NCBI RefSeq assembly: GCF_003818135.1
Contig: NZ_RPOH01000029.1
Location: 1-33,664, forward strand
Source: Buttiauxella warmboldiae
Lineage (GTDB): Bacteria; Pseudomonadota; Gammaproteobacteria; Enterobacterales; Enterobacteriaceae
Direction of reading: 5' to 3'
Length of the DNA: 33,664 nucleotides
Numbering within the stretch: position 1 is the stretch's first letter; every line of letters starts with the position of its first letter. Below the pieces are notes generated by a model. It searched no databases. It saw only the letters and a program-made list of their open reading frames with translations, and was not told where the DNA came from. Below, piece after piece: positions 8,036-18,036 of the stretch. The position numbers were made by a program, and so were the translations under genes.

Positions 8036-9313
8036 ATGCAATTACTCATGGGTTTAATCGGCATGATCGTTCTGTTGCTGATTGCCGTTTTGCTTTCCAG
8101 TAATCGTAAAGCGATTAATCTGCGCACTGTTATTGGCGCCTGGATCATTCAAGTCGGGATCGGGGCGTTAATTCTCTATGTTCCGGTTGGTCGTAAAGTG
8201 CTGTTGGCTATGTCCGAAGGGGTCTCGAACGTTATCGGTTACGGTAACGCGGGGATTTCTTTCCTGTTCGGTGGCCTGGTTTCGGACAAAATGTTTGAAG
8301 TGTTTGGCGGCGGCGGTTTCATTTTCGCACTGCGCGTTCTGCCAATTATCGTCTTCTTCTCCTCGCTGATTGCGGTGCTGTATTACCTGGGCATTATGCA
8401 GTTAGTTATTCGAATTCTGGGCGGCGGCCTGCGTAAGGTTCTGAAAACCTCCCGCACCGAATCTCTGTCTGCCACAGCGAACATCTTTGTTGGCCAGACC
8501 GAGGCGCCGCTGGTGGTGCGTCCTTATATCGCGACCATGACGCGTTCAGAACTGTTCGCGGTAATGTGTGGCGGTCTGGCATCGGTTGCAGGCTCTGTTC
8601 TGGCCGGTTACGCGCAAATGGGTGTGCCGTTAGAATACCTGATTGCCGCTTCCTTTATGGCAGCGCCTGGCGGCTTACTGTTCGCTAAAATCATCCTGCC
8701 TGAAACAGAAACCCCCAACGATGCACCTGAGCTGGATTCGCTGAAAAACGATCCCGATCGCCCGGCAAACGTGCTGGATGCTGCGGCATCAGGTGCGGCA
8801 TCGGGTATGCAGCTGGCTCTGAACGTGGGCGCAATGCTGCTGGCGTTTGTGGCATTGATTGCCCTGCTTAACGGCATGCTTTCCGGCATTGGCGGCTGGT
8901 TCAACTATCCGCAGCTGTCTATGGAACTGATTCTGGGCTGGGTGTTCTCACCGCTGGCGTGGGTTATCGGTGTGCCATGGAGCGAAGCGAATGTCGCCGG
9001 TTCCTTCATCGGCCAGAAACTGATCATCAACGAATTTGTTGCGTATCTGAACTTTGGTGAATACCTGAAAGATGATGCAACCGTTGCCGCAGCAGGCCTG
9101 CAGGTTCTGTCAGATCACACTAAAGCCATTATTTCCTTCGCGCTGTGTGGTTTTGCTAACCTTTCTTCTATCGCCATCCTGATTGGTGGCCTGGGAAGTA
9201 TGGCGCCGAACCGTCGCCATGATATCGCACAGCTGGGTCTGAAAGCCGTTGCAGCAGGCACCTTGTCTAACCTGATGAGTGCCACCATTGCCGGGGTCTT
9301 CCTGTCGATGTAA
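8036..9313 (+). CDS. NupX/NupC-type concentrative nucleoside transporter
   Basis: An inner-membrane proton-nucleoside symporter of the CNT family that would supply substrates for the deo enzymes next door. The 425-residue protein is closer to E. coli NupX than to NupC: compare [17 protein letters not shown], the [13 protein letters not shown] motif, [19 protein letters not shown], and the C-terminal [10 protein letters not shown] and [10 protein letters not shown] segments. It is strongly hydrophobic, with several membrane helices, and has a charged loop near residues 222-245. The ATG at 8036 has AGGGA (8025-8029) upstream. In E. coli this place holds yjjW-yjjI; here the transporter lies between yjjV and deoC. 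Family is certain, exact substrate range is not. Confidence 0.92.
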   Translation: MQLLMGLIGMIVLLLIAVLLSSNRKAINLRTVIGAWIIQVGIGALILYVPVGRKVLLAMSEGVSNVIGYGNAGISFLFGGLVSDKMFEVFGGGGFIFALRVLPIIVFFSSLIAVLYYLGIMQLVIRILGGGLRKVLKTSRTESLSATANIFVGQTEAPLVVRPYIATMTRSELFAVMCGGLASVAGSVLAGYAQMGVPLEYLIAASFMAAPGGLLFAKIILPETETPNDAPELDSLKNDPDRPANVLDAAASGAASGMQLALNVGAMLLAFVALIALLNGMLSGIGGWFNYPQLSMELILGWVFSPLAWVIGVPWSEANVAGSFIGQKLIINEFVAYLNFGEYLKDDATVAAAGLQVLSDHTKAIISFALCGFANLSSIAILIGGLGSMAPNRRHDIAQLGLKAVAAGTLSNLMSATIAGVFLSM

Positions 9314-9320
9314 AAAGGTG

Positions 9321-9338
9321 ATGTTAAAATTATAACAT
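9321..9338. promoter_or_regulatory. Upstream DeoR-type operator
   Basis: ATGTTAAAATTATAACAT is an 18-bp palindrome with one mismatched pair. It has the TGTTA and TAACA arms and AATT-like core of the DeoR operator (E. coli: TGTTAGAATTCTAACA). It lies 8 bases after the transporter stop and before its terminator, so within transcribed DNA, and its centre is 175 bp from the operator at 9496-9513. A role in repression looping is inferred from the E. coli deo system, where DeoR bridges distant operators. Confidence 0.8.
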
Positions 9339-9350
9339 CCCTGTGAAATC

Positions 9351-9380
9351 AATGGCTGGCGCCTGCGCCGGCCATTTTTT
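9351..9380 (+). terminator. Terminator of the transporter gene
   Basis: AATGGCTGGCGC (9351-9362) pairs with GCGCCGGCCATT (9365-9376 and on), with one G-U pair and a tight loop, running straight into a run of T to 9380. It is a textbook intrinsic terminator 38 bases after the stop codon, separating the transporter from the deo operon. Confidence 0.9.
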
Positions 9381-9408
9381 ATGTCTGAGCGTTATTTTCA
9401 CCTGCCCA

Positions 9409-9505
9409 ACCTAGTTAAATCACATATACTGTAGAAAGCATGTAATTTCGCCTTTGGCTTTTGTGATGCTATACGCAAAACCATCGGGACTGGGAATGTT
9501 ATAAT
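9409..9505 (+). promoter_or_regulatory. deo operon promoter with two CRP-like sites
   Basis: The -10 TATAAT (9500-9505) lies inside the DeoR operator and has no -35. A CRP-like site, TGTGA-tgctat-ACGCA (9462-9477), is centred near -42 from the predicted start (about 9512). A second, with a perfect right half TCACA (9420-9424) but a poor left half, is centred 53 bp further upstream. E. coli deoP2 has CRP at -40.5 and -93.5 with CytR between them, so this looks like the same class. Both sites are individually weak; the spacing is the main support. Confidence 0.6.
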
Positions 9506-9513
9506 TATAACAT
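9496..9513. promoter_or_regulatory. Main DeoR operator of the deo operon
   Basis: ATGTTATAATTATAACAT is a perfect 18-bp palindrome. Its arms match the E. coli DeoR operator and it covers the -10 box of the deo promoter, so repressor binding would block polymerase directly. DeoR is known to respond to deoxyribose-5-phosphate. The deoR gene is not in this window. Confidence 0.9.
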
Positions 9514-9548
9514 CTCAACGGATTCTATATCTTTTGTTGGAGAGTGTG

Positions 9549-10328
9549 ATGACCGATTTAACCGCAAGCAGCCTGCGCGCCCTGAAATTGATGGACCTGA
9601 CTACCCTGAACGACGATGACACCAATGAAAAAGTGGTAGCGCTCTGCCAGCAGGCCAAAACAGCGGTAGGCAATACCGCGGCGATTTGTATTTACCCTCG
9701 CTTCATCCCAATCGCGCGTAAAACGCTGAACGCGCAGGGTACGCCTGATATCCGTATCGCTACCGTGACTAACTTCCCGCATGGTAACGATGATATCGAC
9801 ATCGCGCTGGCAGAAACCCGTGCCGCTATTGCATACGGCGCGGATGAAGTTGACGTAGTGTTCCCGTACCGCGCGCTGATTGCCGGTAACGAGCAGATTG
9901 GTTTTGATCTGGTGAAAGCCTGCAAAGAGGCTTGTGCGGCGGTGAACGTTCTGCTGAAAGTGATCATCGAAACCGGCGAGCTGAAAGAAGAAGCGTTGAT
10001 TCGTAAAGCGTCTGAAATCGCGATTAAAGCCGGTGCGGATTTTATCAAAACGTCTACCGGCAAAGTGCCAGTGAACGCTACGCCAGAAAGCGCTCGCATC
10101 ATGATGGAAGTGATTCGTGATATGAATGTCGCCAAAACCGTTGGTTTCAAACCGGCGGGCGGCGTGCGTACTGCTGAAGATGCAGCGCTGTTCCTGTCAA
10201 TTGCAGACGAGCTGTTTGGTGCCGACTGGGCTGATTCCCGTCACTACCGTTTCGGTGCCTCCAGCCTGCTTGCGAGCCTGTTAAAAGCACTCGGCCACGG
10301 CGACGGTAAAAGCGTCAGCGGCTACTAA
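9549..10328 (+). CDS. deoC: Deoxyribose-phosphate aldolase
   Basis: DeoC splits 2-deoxyribose-5-phosphate into acetaldehyde and glyceraldehyde-3-phosphate, the last step of deoxynucleoside breakdown. The 259-residue TIM barrel has the E. coli length. The Schiff-base lysine Lys167 ([10 protein letters not shown]), Lys201 (GFKPAGG) and Asp102 (ADEVDV) are all present, as is the C-terminal GY whose tyrosine takes part in catalysis. The ATG at 9549 has GGAG 6 bases upstream; an earlier in-frame TTG at 9534 is rejected. First gene of deoCABD, controlled by the DeoR/CRP region upstream and followed by an intercistronic hairpin. Confidence 0.98.
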   Translation: MTDLTASSLRALKLMDLTTLNDDDTNEKVVALCQQAKTAVGNTAAICIYPRFIPIARKTLNAQGTPDIRIATVTNFPHGNDDIDIALAETRAAIAYGADEVDVVFPYRALIAGNEQIGFDLVKACKEACAAVNVLLKVIIETGELKEEALIRKASEIAIKAGADFIKTSTGKVPVNATPESARIMMEVIRDMNVAKTVGFKPAGGVRTAEDAALFLSIADELFGADWADSRHYRFGASSLLASLLKALGHGDGKSVSGY

Positions 10329-10338
10329 TCTCTTCCTT

Positions 10339-10356
10339 GCGGCGGTTCTGCGCCGC
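10339..10356 (+). other. deoC-deoA intercistronic hairpin
   Basis: GCGGCG and CGCCGC form a 6-bp GC-only stem with a 6-base loop, 11 bases after the deoC stop and without a T-run. It more likely stabilises or separates messages than terminates them. Confidence 0.5.
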
Positions 10357-10362
10357 ATTTCA

Positions 10363-10381
10363 CCTGAGAACTCAGGGGGTG
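10363..10381 (+). promoter_or_regulatory. deoA ribosome site partly inside a small hairpin
   Basis: CCTGAG-aa-CTCAGG (10363-10376) is a perfect inverted repeat; sterically a 5-bp stem with a GAAC loop is likely. Its right arm overlaps the start of the strong Shine-Dalgarno AGGGGGT (10374-10380) that serves the TTG start of deoA. Confidence 0.55.
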
Positions 10382-10384
10382 ACC

Positions 10385-11704
10385 TTGTTCCTCGCTCAAG
10401 AAATTATTCGTAAAAAACGTGATGGTCATGCGCTAAATGATGAGGAAATTCGTTTCTTCATTAACGGTATTCGCGATAACACCATTTCCGAAGGGCAGAT
10501 TGCCGCACTGGCCATGACCATTTTCTTCCACGACATGACGATGCCAGAACGCGTATCACTGACCATGGCGATGCGAGATTCAGGCACCGTGCTGGACTGG
10601 AAGAGCTTAAATCTGAACGGTCCGATTGTTGATAAACACTCCACCGGCGGCGTTGGTGACGTGACGTCTCTGATGCTCGGCCCAATGGTGGCGGCGTGTG
10701 GCGGTTATATCCCTATGATTTCTGGCCGTGGTTTAGGCCATACCGGCGGTACCCTTGATAAGCTTGAAGCGATCCCCGGTTTTGATATTTTCCCGGACGA
10801 TAACCGTTTCCGCGACATCATCAAAAACGTAGGCGTCGCGATTATCGGCCAGACAAACTCGCTAGCGCCGGCTGACAAACGTTTCTACGCCACGCGTGAC
10901 ATTACCGCGACCGTAGATTCTATTCCGCTTATCACCGCATCTATTCTTGCGAAGAAACTTGCCGAAGGCCTTGATGCGCTGGTGATGGACGTGAAGGTCG
11001 GCAGCGGCGCATTTATGCCAACCTATGAGCTTTCTGAATTACTCGCCGAAGCGATTGTGAATGTGGCGAACGGCGCAGGGGTGAAAACCACAGCGCTGCT
11101 GACTGACATGAACCAGGTGCTGGCTTCCAGCGCGGGTAATGCGGTTGAAGTGCGTGAAGCGGTGCAGTTCCTGACCGGTGAATATCGCAATCCCCGTCTG
11201 CATGAAGTCACCATGGCGCTGTGCGTGGAAATGCTACTTTCCGGCAATCTGGCAAAAGACGACGCCGAAGCACGTCAGAAACTGCAGGCGGTGCTTGATA
11301 ACGGTAAAGCGGCTGAAGTCTTTGGTCGCATGGTGGCGGCGCAAAAAGGCCCTGCTGATTTTGTCGAAAATTACGCGAAGTACCTGCCTACGGCGGTTAT
11401 CAGCAAGCCAGTATTTGCCGACCGCGCTGGATTCGTCAATGAGATGGATACCCGTGCGTTAGGCATGGCGGTGGTTTCCATGGGCGGAGGCCGTCGTCAG
11501 GCCTCTGACTCTCTCGACTATAGCGTTGGTTTTACCGATATGGCTCGTCTGGGGGAAAGCGTGGATAGCGCACGCCCGTTGGCCATTATTCACGCCGCCA
11601 GCGAAAACCAATGGCAGGAAGCTGCCCGGGCCGTAACAGCGGCAATCCAGGTGAACGCTACTCAGATCCCAGAAGCGCCAGTTGTATATCGCCGTATCAG
11701 CTAA
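10385..11704 (+). CDS. deoA: Thymidine phosphorylase
   Basis: DeoA phosphorolyses thymidine and deoxyuridine to the free base and 2-deoxyribose-1-phosphate in the cytosol. The 439-residue protein (440 in E. coli) starts at a TTG (10385), giving [16 protein letters not shown] as in E. coli. AGGGGGT at 10374-10380 supports that start. The phosphate-binding [10 protein letters not shown] segment lies near residues 82-91, and the family signature [16 protein letters not shown] near 113-128. The last residues diverge from E. coli. Second gene of the deo operon. The start codon is weak but the ribosome site is strong. Confidence 0.97.
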   Translation: MFLAQEIIRKKRDGHALNDEEIRFFINGIRDNTISEGQIAALAMTIFFHDMTMPERVSLTMAMRDSGTVLDWKSLNLNGPIVDKHSTGGVGDVTSLMLGPMVAACGGYIPMISGRGLGHTGGTLDKLEAIPGFDIFPDDNRFRDIIKNVGVAIIGQTNSLAPADKRFYATRDITATVDSIPLITASILAKKLAEGLDALVMDVKVGSGAFMPTYELSELLAEAIVNVANGAGVKTTALLTDMNQVLASSAGNAVEVREAVQFLTGEYRNPRLHEVTMALCVEMLLSGNLAKDDAEARQKLQAVLDNGKAAEVFGRMVAAQKGPADFVENYAKYLPTAVISKPVFADRAGFVNEMDTRALGMAVVSMGGGRRQASDSLDYSVGFTDMARLGESVDSARPLAIIHAASENQWQEAARAVTAAIQVNATQIPEAPVVYRRIS

Positions 11705-11732
11705 ATGCTGGCATACTGATCTGATCACTTTT

Positions 11733-13001
<1,269 letters not shown>

Positions 13002-13007
13002 TTTCGT

Positions 13008-13026
13008 GGGCGGAGAATTTCCGCCC
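13008..13026 (+). other. deoB-deoD intercistronic hairpin
   Basis: GGGCGGA (13008-13014) and TCCGCCC (13020-13026) form a 7-bp GC-rich stem with a 5-base loop just after the deoB stop. A few T residues follow only at 13038 and beyond, so read-through into deoD is expected. Confidence 0.55.
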
Positions 13027-13058
13027 GCGTTGAACCTCTTTTAATAAGGAACAAAAAT

Positions 13059-13778
13059 ATGGCAACGCCACATATTAACGCTGAGATGGGTGATTTTGCA
13101 GACGTCGTACTGATGCCAGGCGACCCGCTGCGTGCAAAACACATTGCAGAAACCTTCCTCGAAGACGTGCGTGAAGTGAACAACGTGCGTGGCATGTTGG
13201 GCTTCACCGGGACTTACAAAGGTCGCAAAGTTTCCGTTATGGGCCACGGTATGGGTATCCCATCCTGCTCCATCTACACCAAAGAGCTGATCACCGATTT
13301 CGGGGTGAAGAAAATCATCCGTGTAGGCTCCTGCGGCGCGGTGCGTGCCGATGTGAAACTGCGTGACGTGGTTATCGGCATGGGTGCCTGCACCGACTCT
13401 AAAGTGAACCGTCTGCGCTTCAAAGATCACGACTTCGCCGCTATCGCTGACTTCGACATGGTGCGCAACGCGGTTGATGCGGCTAAAGCGCTGGGCGTTG
13501 ACGCTCGCGTAGGTAATATCTTCTCCGCAGACCTGTTCTACACCCCAGATCCATCCATGTTCGACGTAATGGAAAAATACGGCATTCTGGGCGTGGAAAT
13601 GGAAGCGGCAGGCATCTACGGCGTAGCGGCAGAATTTGGCGCAAAAGCGCTGACCATCTGCACCGTTTCTGACCATATTCGTACTCACGAGCAGACCACT
13701 GCTGAAGAGCGCCAGACCACCTTTAACGACATGATCAAGATTGCTCTTGAATCTGTGTTACTGGGCGACAAAGAGTAA
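13059..13778 (+). CDS. deoD: Purine nucleoside phosphorylase DeoD type
   Basis: DeoD phosphorolyses purine (deoxy)nucleosides to the base and (deoxy)ribose-1-phosphate; the E. coli enzyme is a hexamer with broad purine specificity, including adenosine. The 239 residues equal E. coli. His5 (MATPH), the phosphate-binding Arg in MPGDPLRAK, the GSCGA loop near residue 90, EMEAAG near 180 and the catalytic Asp of SDHIRTHE near residue 205 are all present. AAGGA at 13046-13050 precedes the ATG. Last gene of the deo operon, followed by a terminator. Confidence 0.98.
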   Translation: MATPHINAEMGDFADVVLMPGDPLRAKHIAETFLEDVREVNNVRGMLGFTGTYKGRKVSVMGHGMGIPSCSIYTKELITDFGVKKIIRVGSCGAVRADVKLRDVVIGMGACTDSKVNRLRFKDHDFAAIADFDMVRNAVDAAKALGVDARVGNIFSADLFYTPDPSMFDVMEKYGILGVEMEAAGIYGVAAEFGAKALTICTVSDHIRTHEQTTAEERQTTFNDMIKIALESVLLGDKE

Positions 13779-13786
13779 GTTTTATC

Positions 13787-13812
13787 AGGGCGCTGCAAAG
13801 CGCCCTTAATCC
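13787..13812 (+). terminator. deo operon terminator
   Basis: Perfect 8-bp stem AGGGCGCT (13787-13794) and AGCGCCCT (13799-13806) with a GCAA tetraloop, followed by TAATCCTTTA. The T-run is weak but the hairpin lies 8 bases after deoD and before the converging lplA. Confidence 0.7.
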
Positions 13813-13836
13813 TTTAGTCTCGATTCACGACACTAT

Positions 13837-14853
13837 TTAGCGCACCGTCTGCGCAATCCAGGCGCTTAGTTCGCGCAGTTCCATTTCCTGCTCAGGGAAA
13901 TCCGCAATCAGCGTTTCGCACTGCTGCTGTAGCATATCGCTTCGGTACAAACATCCTTGTAAACGCGCGGCCAGGGCTTCAAGCGGGGCAGGATTCAGGC
14001 TATCGGTAAAAATTTGCGTGCGGGTGATATGCCCTTTCTCAACGTCGAAATGCAGTTCAACGCCGCCCCAGGTAAAACGCTGATCCAGCAAATGGCTGAA
14101 CGCTGGAGCCTGGCCGAAATTCCATTCCCAACTGCTCTGGCGGGTAAAGGTTTGCGCAAATTCGGGTAGTTCGGGCAGATCCTCGGGGGAGATATGTTCC
14201 GCCGCGACGCGTTCGCCGTAGTAAGCAAAGAATGATTCGCGAACCGCATCGCAAATTTGTTGGTGCGTGATACCCGGCAGAATATCGTTCAGATTGGTCA
14301 CTCGCCCCCGAACCGACGTAATCCCTTTGGCCTGAAGCTTCTTCTTATCAGGATTCAGGTAATTTGCCAGGCGGCTTAAATCTGCATTAAGCAGCAGCGT
14401 GCCGTGATGGAAGCCGCGATCCAGCGTTTCCTTATAAGCCGAGCCGGACACTTTACGGGCTCCTTCTGCGGTAGCGACCTCCAGATCGTTACGCCCGGAA
14501 GCGGTCGCGCTAATACCCAGCGAGTGAAGCGCGTTGACGACAATGGCCGTGGATACGCTTTTATCGTATTCCGGTTTGCCAGCCATAAAAGTAAAACAGG
14601 TGTTGCCCAAATCATGAAATACCGCGCCGCCGCCGCTACTGCGCCTTGCCAGCCGCACGTTGTCTTCTTCCATGCGGCGGGTATTGCACTCTTTCCACGG
14701 ATTTTGTGCCCGGCCAATGACCACCGTATCCGCATTACGCCACAAAAAAAGCACGCGCTGGGTGGCAGGCATCTGGCGGAAAATCGTCTCTTCTACGGCC
14801 AGGTTGAACCAGGGGTCGTAAGAGTCAGAAATAAGCAGTCGTAGGGTTGTCAT
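13837..14853 (-). CDS. lplA: Lipoate-protein ligase A
   Basis: LplA activates free lipoate with ATP and attaches it to the lipoyl domains of 2-oxo-acid dehydrogenases and the glycine cleavage H protein. The 338-residue protein has the E. coli length. The lipoyl-AMP-binding [12 protein letters not shown] motif lies near residues 70-81, and the conserved lysine is Lys134 in RKVSGSAY (133 without the initiator Met). The C-terminal accessory domain is intact. AAGGAT (14861-14866) precedes the ATG. It lies 15 bases downstream of ytjB on the same strand, so the two are probably co-transcribed. Confidence 0.97.
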   Translation of the reverse strand: MTTLRLLISDSYDPWFNLAVEETIFRQMPATQRVLFLWRNADTVVIGRAQNPWKECNTRRMEEDNVRLARRSSGGGAVFHDLGNTCFTFMAGKPEYDKSVSTAIVVNALHSLGISATASGRNDLEVATAEGARKVSGSAYKETLDRGFHHGTLLLNADLSRLANYLNPDKKKLQAKGITSVRGRVTNLNDILPGITHQQICDAVRESFFAYYGERVAAEHISPEDLPELPEFAQTFTRQSSWEWNFGQAPAFSHLLDQRFTWGGVELHFDVEKGHITRTQIFTDSLNPAPLEALAARLQGCLYRSDMLQQQCETLIADFPEQEMELRELSAWIAQTVR

Positions 14854-14868
14854 TGCAGAAATCCTTTT

Positions 14869-15522
14869 TCACTTAGGGTTATTGGCGCTCTGTTCTTCCT
14901 CATCCTCTTTCACCTCGGTATTCGCGGTCAGCAGGAAAGGCGACTGCTGCCAGCGGGTGCGCTTTCCCTGCAGCAGCGTGCGGGTCAGCACAATGCCAAT
15001 CGCCAGCGCCAGCAGCATCATCAGGCGCAAAATATTGGTCGTGTTATCCACCTGTTTGGCTTCGGTTGCGAGGGTATGGGTATCGAGCGTGATTCGCAGG
15101 TAGCCAACCGGGCCATCCTTATCTTCAATAGGCTGCACGATTTGCTGGCTAAAATAGCTGCCCGCTTTTTTGCCATCCAGCGCCAGCCGGTCGCGCACGC
15201 CGATACCTTCACCGGCACGGGCGATGTGGGCGCCGCTGTTGTCATACACGCCTGCATCCAGAATACGGCTGTCCTGGGTTAATAACCGCAGAGCGGCGGA
15301 GATCTTCTTCTCATCCGGATTTTCAGATTTCATCGCTGGCAGCAGGTTATAGCTCACCTGACGGGCCAGCGTTCTTGCCAGCTCTTCAAGCTGCACGTTA
15401 CGGGCCCGTTGATGCCCCTGGCTAAACCATGATGCGCCCTGCATCAGCGCCACTAAAAGTGCGAGGCAGATAAGCACGATCGCTGCACGATGCAGCCTGA
15501 ATTTTATTTTTGCCCGAGCCAT
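14869..15522 (-). CDS. ytjB: Membrane protein YtjB (Smp family)
   Basis: An inner-membrane protein of unknown function. Its 217 residues (214 in E. coli) show a hydrophobic segment near residues 12-30, a periplasmic region of about 130 residues that looks like a sensor-type domain, a second membrane segment near 165-182, and an acidic C-terminal tail. No kinase, GGDEF or HAMP part follows, so it is not a full sensor protein. The ATG at 15520-15522 gives MARAKIKFRLHRA as in E. coli, with AAGGTG just upstream; the longer frame from 15648 is rejected. It lies divergent to serB and upstream of lplA. Confidence 0.92.
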   Translation of the reverse strand: MARAKIKFRLHRAAIVLICLALLVALMQGASWFSQGHQRARNVQLEELARTLARQVSYNLLPAMKSENPDEKKISAALRLLTQDSRILDAGVYDNSGAHIARAGEGIGVRDRLALDGKKAGSYFSQQIVQPIEDKDGPVGYLRITLDTHTLATEAKQVDNTTNILRLMMLLALAIGIVLTRTLLQGKRTRWQQSPFLLTANTEVKEDEEEQSANNPK

Positions 15523-15641
15523 AATGCACCTTAGAAGAATTGCCGGTTTTACTGCACAGTTTAATGTTGCCAGAAGCGGCTCTGACAGGGTAGCCTCATG
15601 CGTTGTTTTGTACTGGCCTTTATCTTTTTTCTGGAGCTGTG

Positions 15642-16619
15642 ATGCCAAATAGTCTGACCTGGTGCGACCTGCCGACCGATGTCTCCCTCTGGCCTGGGTT
15701 GCCGCTATCGTTAAGTGGTGATGAGGTCATGCCGCTCGATTACCGTGCTGGCCGCAGCGGCTGGCTGCTGTATGGTCGCAATCTGGATAAAGAGTGCCTG
15801 AACCGCTATCAGCGTAAGCTGGGGGCGGCGATGGTTATCGTCACCGCATGGTGTGTTGAAGACTATCAGGTTATTCGTCTGGCGGGTTCATTAACGCCGC
15901 ACGCTACCAAACTTGCGCACGAAGCGGGGCTGGACGTTGCGCCGCTGGGGAAAATTCCGCATCTGCGCACGCCGGGCCTGCTGGTGATGGATATGGACTC
16001 AACCGCGATTCAGATCGAATGTATTGATGAAATCGCCAAACTGGCGGGTACCGGTGAGATGGTGGCGGAAGTGACCGAACGCGCGATGCGTGGCGAGTTA
16101 GATTTCACCGCCAGCCTGAAACAGCGCGTGGCGACCCTGAAAGGGGCGAACGCTGCCATTCTGCGCCAGGTGCGTGATGACCTGCCGCTTATGCCAGGGC
16201 TGACTTCTCTGGTGTTAAAGCTTGAAGCGCTGGGCTGGAAAGTCGCGATCGCTTCCGGTGGCTTCACTTTCTTTGCTGAATACCTGCGCGATAAACTGCA
16301 TCTCGATGCGGTGGTCGCCAACGAGCTGGAAATTTGCGACGGCAGGCTGACGGGTGAAGTGATCGGCCAGATTGTTGATGCGCAGTTCAAAGCCGAAACG
16401 CTCAGGCGTCTGGCGGATAAATATGACATTCCGGTCGCGCAAATTGTCGCGATTGGCGATGGGGCTAATGATTTACCGATGATCCAATCTGCAGGCCTGG
16501 GGATTGCCTATCATGCGAAACCTAAGGTGAATGAGAAAACGGAAATCACCATCCGTCACGCCGATTTGATGGGGGTGTTCTGTATTCTCTCCGGCAGCCT
16601 TATTCAGGAAGAACGCTAA
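15642..16619 (+). CDS. serB: Phosphoserine phosphatase
   Basis: SerB hydrolyses O-phospho-L-serine to L-serine, the final step of serine synthesis. The 325-residue protein (322 in E. coli) has an N-terminal regulatory-type region and a HAD domain with the nucleophile motif DMDST (Asp117, Asp119), ASGGF near residue 206, and GDGANDLPM near 272. The ATG at 15642 has GGAG 5 bases upstream; a 13-residue longer frame is unsupported. Its stop overlaps the radA start by one base (TAATG), and serB-radA-nadR form a run in the same direction. Confidence 0.97.
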   Translation: MPNSLTWCDLPTDVSLWPGLPLSLSGDEVMPLDYRAGRSGWLLYGRNLDKECLNRYQRKLGAAMVIVTAWCVEDYQVIRLAGSLTPHATKLAHEAGLDVAPLGKIPHLRTPGLLVMDMDSTAIQIECIDEIAKLAGTGEMVAEVTERAMRGELDFTASLKQRVATLKGANAAILRQVRDDLPLMPGLTSLVLKLEALGWKVAIASGGFTFFAEYLRDKLHLDAVVANELEICDGRLTGEVIGQIVDAQFKAETLRRLADKYDIPVAQIVAIGDGANDLPMIQSAGLGIAYHAKPKVNEKTEITIRHADLMGVFCILSGSLIQEER

Positions 16620-18001
16620 TGGCAAAAGCTCCGAAACGCGCATTTGTCTGTAACGAATGCGGCGCAGATTATCCTCGCTGGCAGGGGCAATGCAGCGCCT
16701 GTCATGCGTGGAACACCATCACAGAGGTGCGGATTGCCGCATCTGCGACCGTTGCGCGTAACGAGCGTTTGTCCGGTTATGCCGGTAGCGCAGGCGTCAG
16801 CAAAGTACAAAAACTTTCTGATATTAGCCTCGAAGAGCTGCCGCGCTTTTCCACCGGCTTTAAAGAGTTTGACCGTGTGTTAGGCGGTGGTGTGGTGCCT
16901 GGCAGCGCGATTTTGATTGGCGGTAATCCGGGGGCCGGTAAATCCACCCTGCTGCTGCAAACGCTGTGTAAACTCAGCGAACAGATGAAAACGCTGTACG
17001 TCACCGGCGAAGAGTCTCTGCAACAGGTGGCGATGCGCGCTCACCGGCTGGGTTTGCCGACCGGTAATCTGAATATGCTTTCGGAAACCGGCATCGAGCA
17101 AATCTGCATGATTGCCGAAGAAGAGGCGCCGAAGCTGATGGTTATCGACTCCATTCAGGTGATGCACATGGCGGATGTTCAGTCGTCGCCGGGCAGCGTG
17201 GCGCAGGTGCGTGAGTCCGCTGCTTACCTGACGCGCTTTGCGAAAACGCGCGGCGTGGCGATTATCATGGTGGGCCACGTCACCAAAGACGGTTCACTGG
17301 CGGGGCCAAAAGTGCTCGAACACTGCATCGACTGCTCGGTAATGCTGGATGGCGACGCGGATTCACGTTTCCGCACCCTACGCAGCCATAAAAACCGCTT
17401 CGGTGCGGTGAATGAGCTGGGCGTCTTTGCCATGACGGAGCAGGGGCTACGCGAAGTGAGCAACCCTTCCGCTATTTTCCTGAGCCGCGGCGATGAAGTG
17501 ACTCCCGGCAGCTCGGTGATGGTGGTGTGGGAAGGAACGCGCCCGCTGCTGGTCGAAATTCAGGCGCTGGTGGATCAATCGATGATGTCCAACCCGCGCC
17601 GTGTCGCGGTGGGCCTTGAACAAAACCGTCTTGCCATATTACTCGCCGTTTTGCACCGTCACGGCGGCTTGCAAATGGCGGACCAGGATGTGTTTGTTAA
17701 CGTGGTGGGCGGGGTGAAAGTCACCGAAACCAGCGCTGACCTGGCGCTATTGCTGGCGATGGTTTCCAGCCTGCGAAATCGCGCTTTACCGCAAGATTTA
17801 GTGGTGTTTGGTGAAGTCGGGCTGGCAGGCGAAATTCGCCCGGTGCCAAGCGGGCAGGAGCGTATTTCAGAGGCGGCAAAACACGGCTTTAAGCGTGCGA
17901 TTGTTCCGCAGGCCAACGTGCCGAAAAAACTACCGCAAGGGATGCAGGTCTTCGGGGTGAAAAAATTGGCGGATGCGTTATCGGTGTTTGACGACTTATA
18001 A
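16619..18001 (+). CDS. radA: DNA repair protein RadA
   Basis: RadA is a RecA-like ATPase that promotes branch migration of recombination intermediates and helps process stalled forks. The 460 residues equal E. coli. An N-terminal four-cysteine zinc finger (Cys11, Cys14, Cys25, Cys28) is followed by the Walker A motif GNPGAGKST (about 102-110), the RadA-specific KNRFG motif (near 258) and a C-terminal Lon-protease-like domain. The ATG overlaps the serB stop, and AGGAA lies 8 bases upstream inside serB, so translation is probably coupled. Confidence 0.98.
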   Translation: MAKAPKRAFVCNECGADYPRWQGQCSACHAWNTITEVRIAASATVARNERLSGYAGSAGVSKVQKLSDISLEELPRFSTGFKEFDRVLGGGVVPGSAILIGGNPGAGKSTLLLQTLCKLSEQMKTLYVTGEESLQQVAMRAHRLGLPTGNLNMLSETGIEQICMIAEEEAPKLMVIDSIQVMHMADVQSSPGSVAQVRESAAYLTRFAKTRGVAIIMVGHVTKDGSLAGPKVLEHCIDCSVMLDGDADSRFRTLRSHKNRFGAVNELGVFAMTEQGLREVSNPSAIFLSRGDEVTPGSSVMVVWEGTRPLLVEIQALVDQSMMSNPRRVAVGLEQNRLAILLAVLHRHGGLQMADQDVFVNVVGGVKVTETSADLALLLAMVSSLRNRALPQDLVVFGEVGLAGEIRPVPSGQERISEAAKHGFKRAIVPQANVPKKLPQGMQVFGVKKLADALSVFDDL

Positions 18002-18036
18002 TTGATTATTAATCTAATTTTGCAGGAGCAGGGAGC

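Noticed and set aside
13041-13688. 215-codon open frame on the minus strand
   Set aside because: Antisense to deoD, which is nearly identical to the E. coli enzyme.
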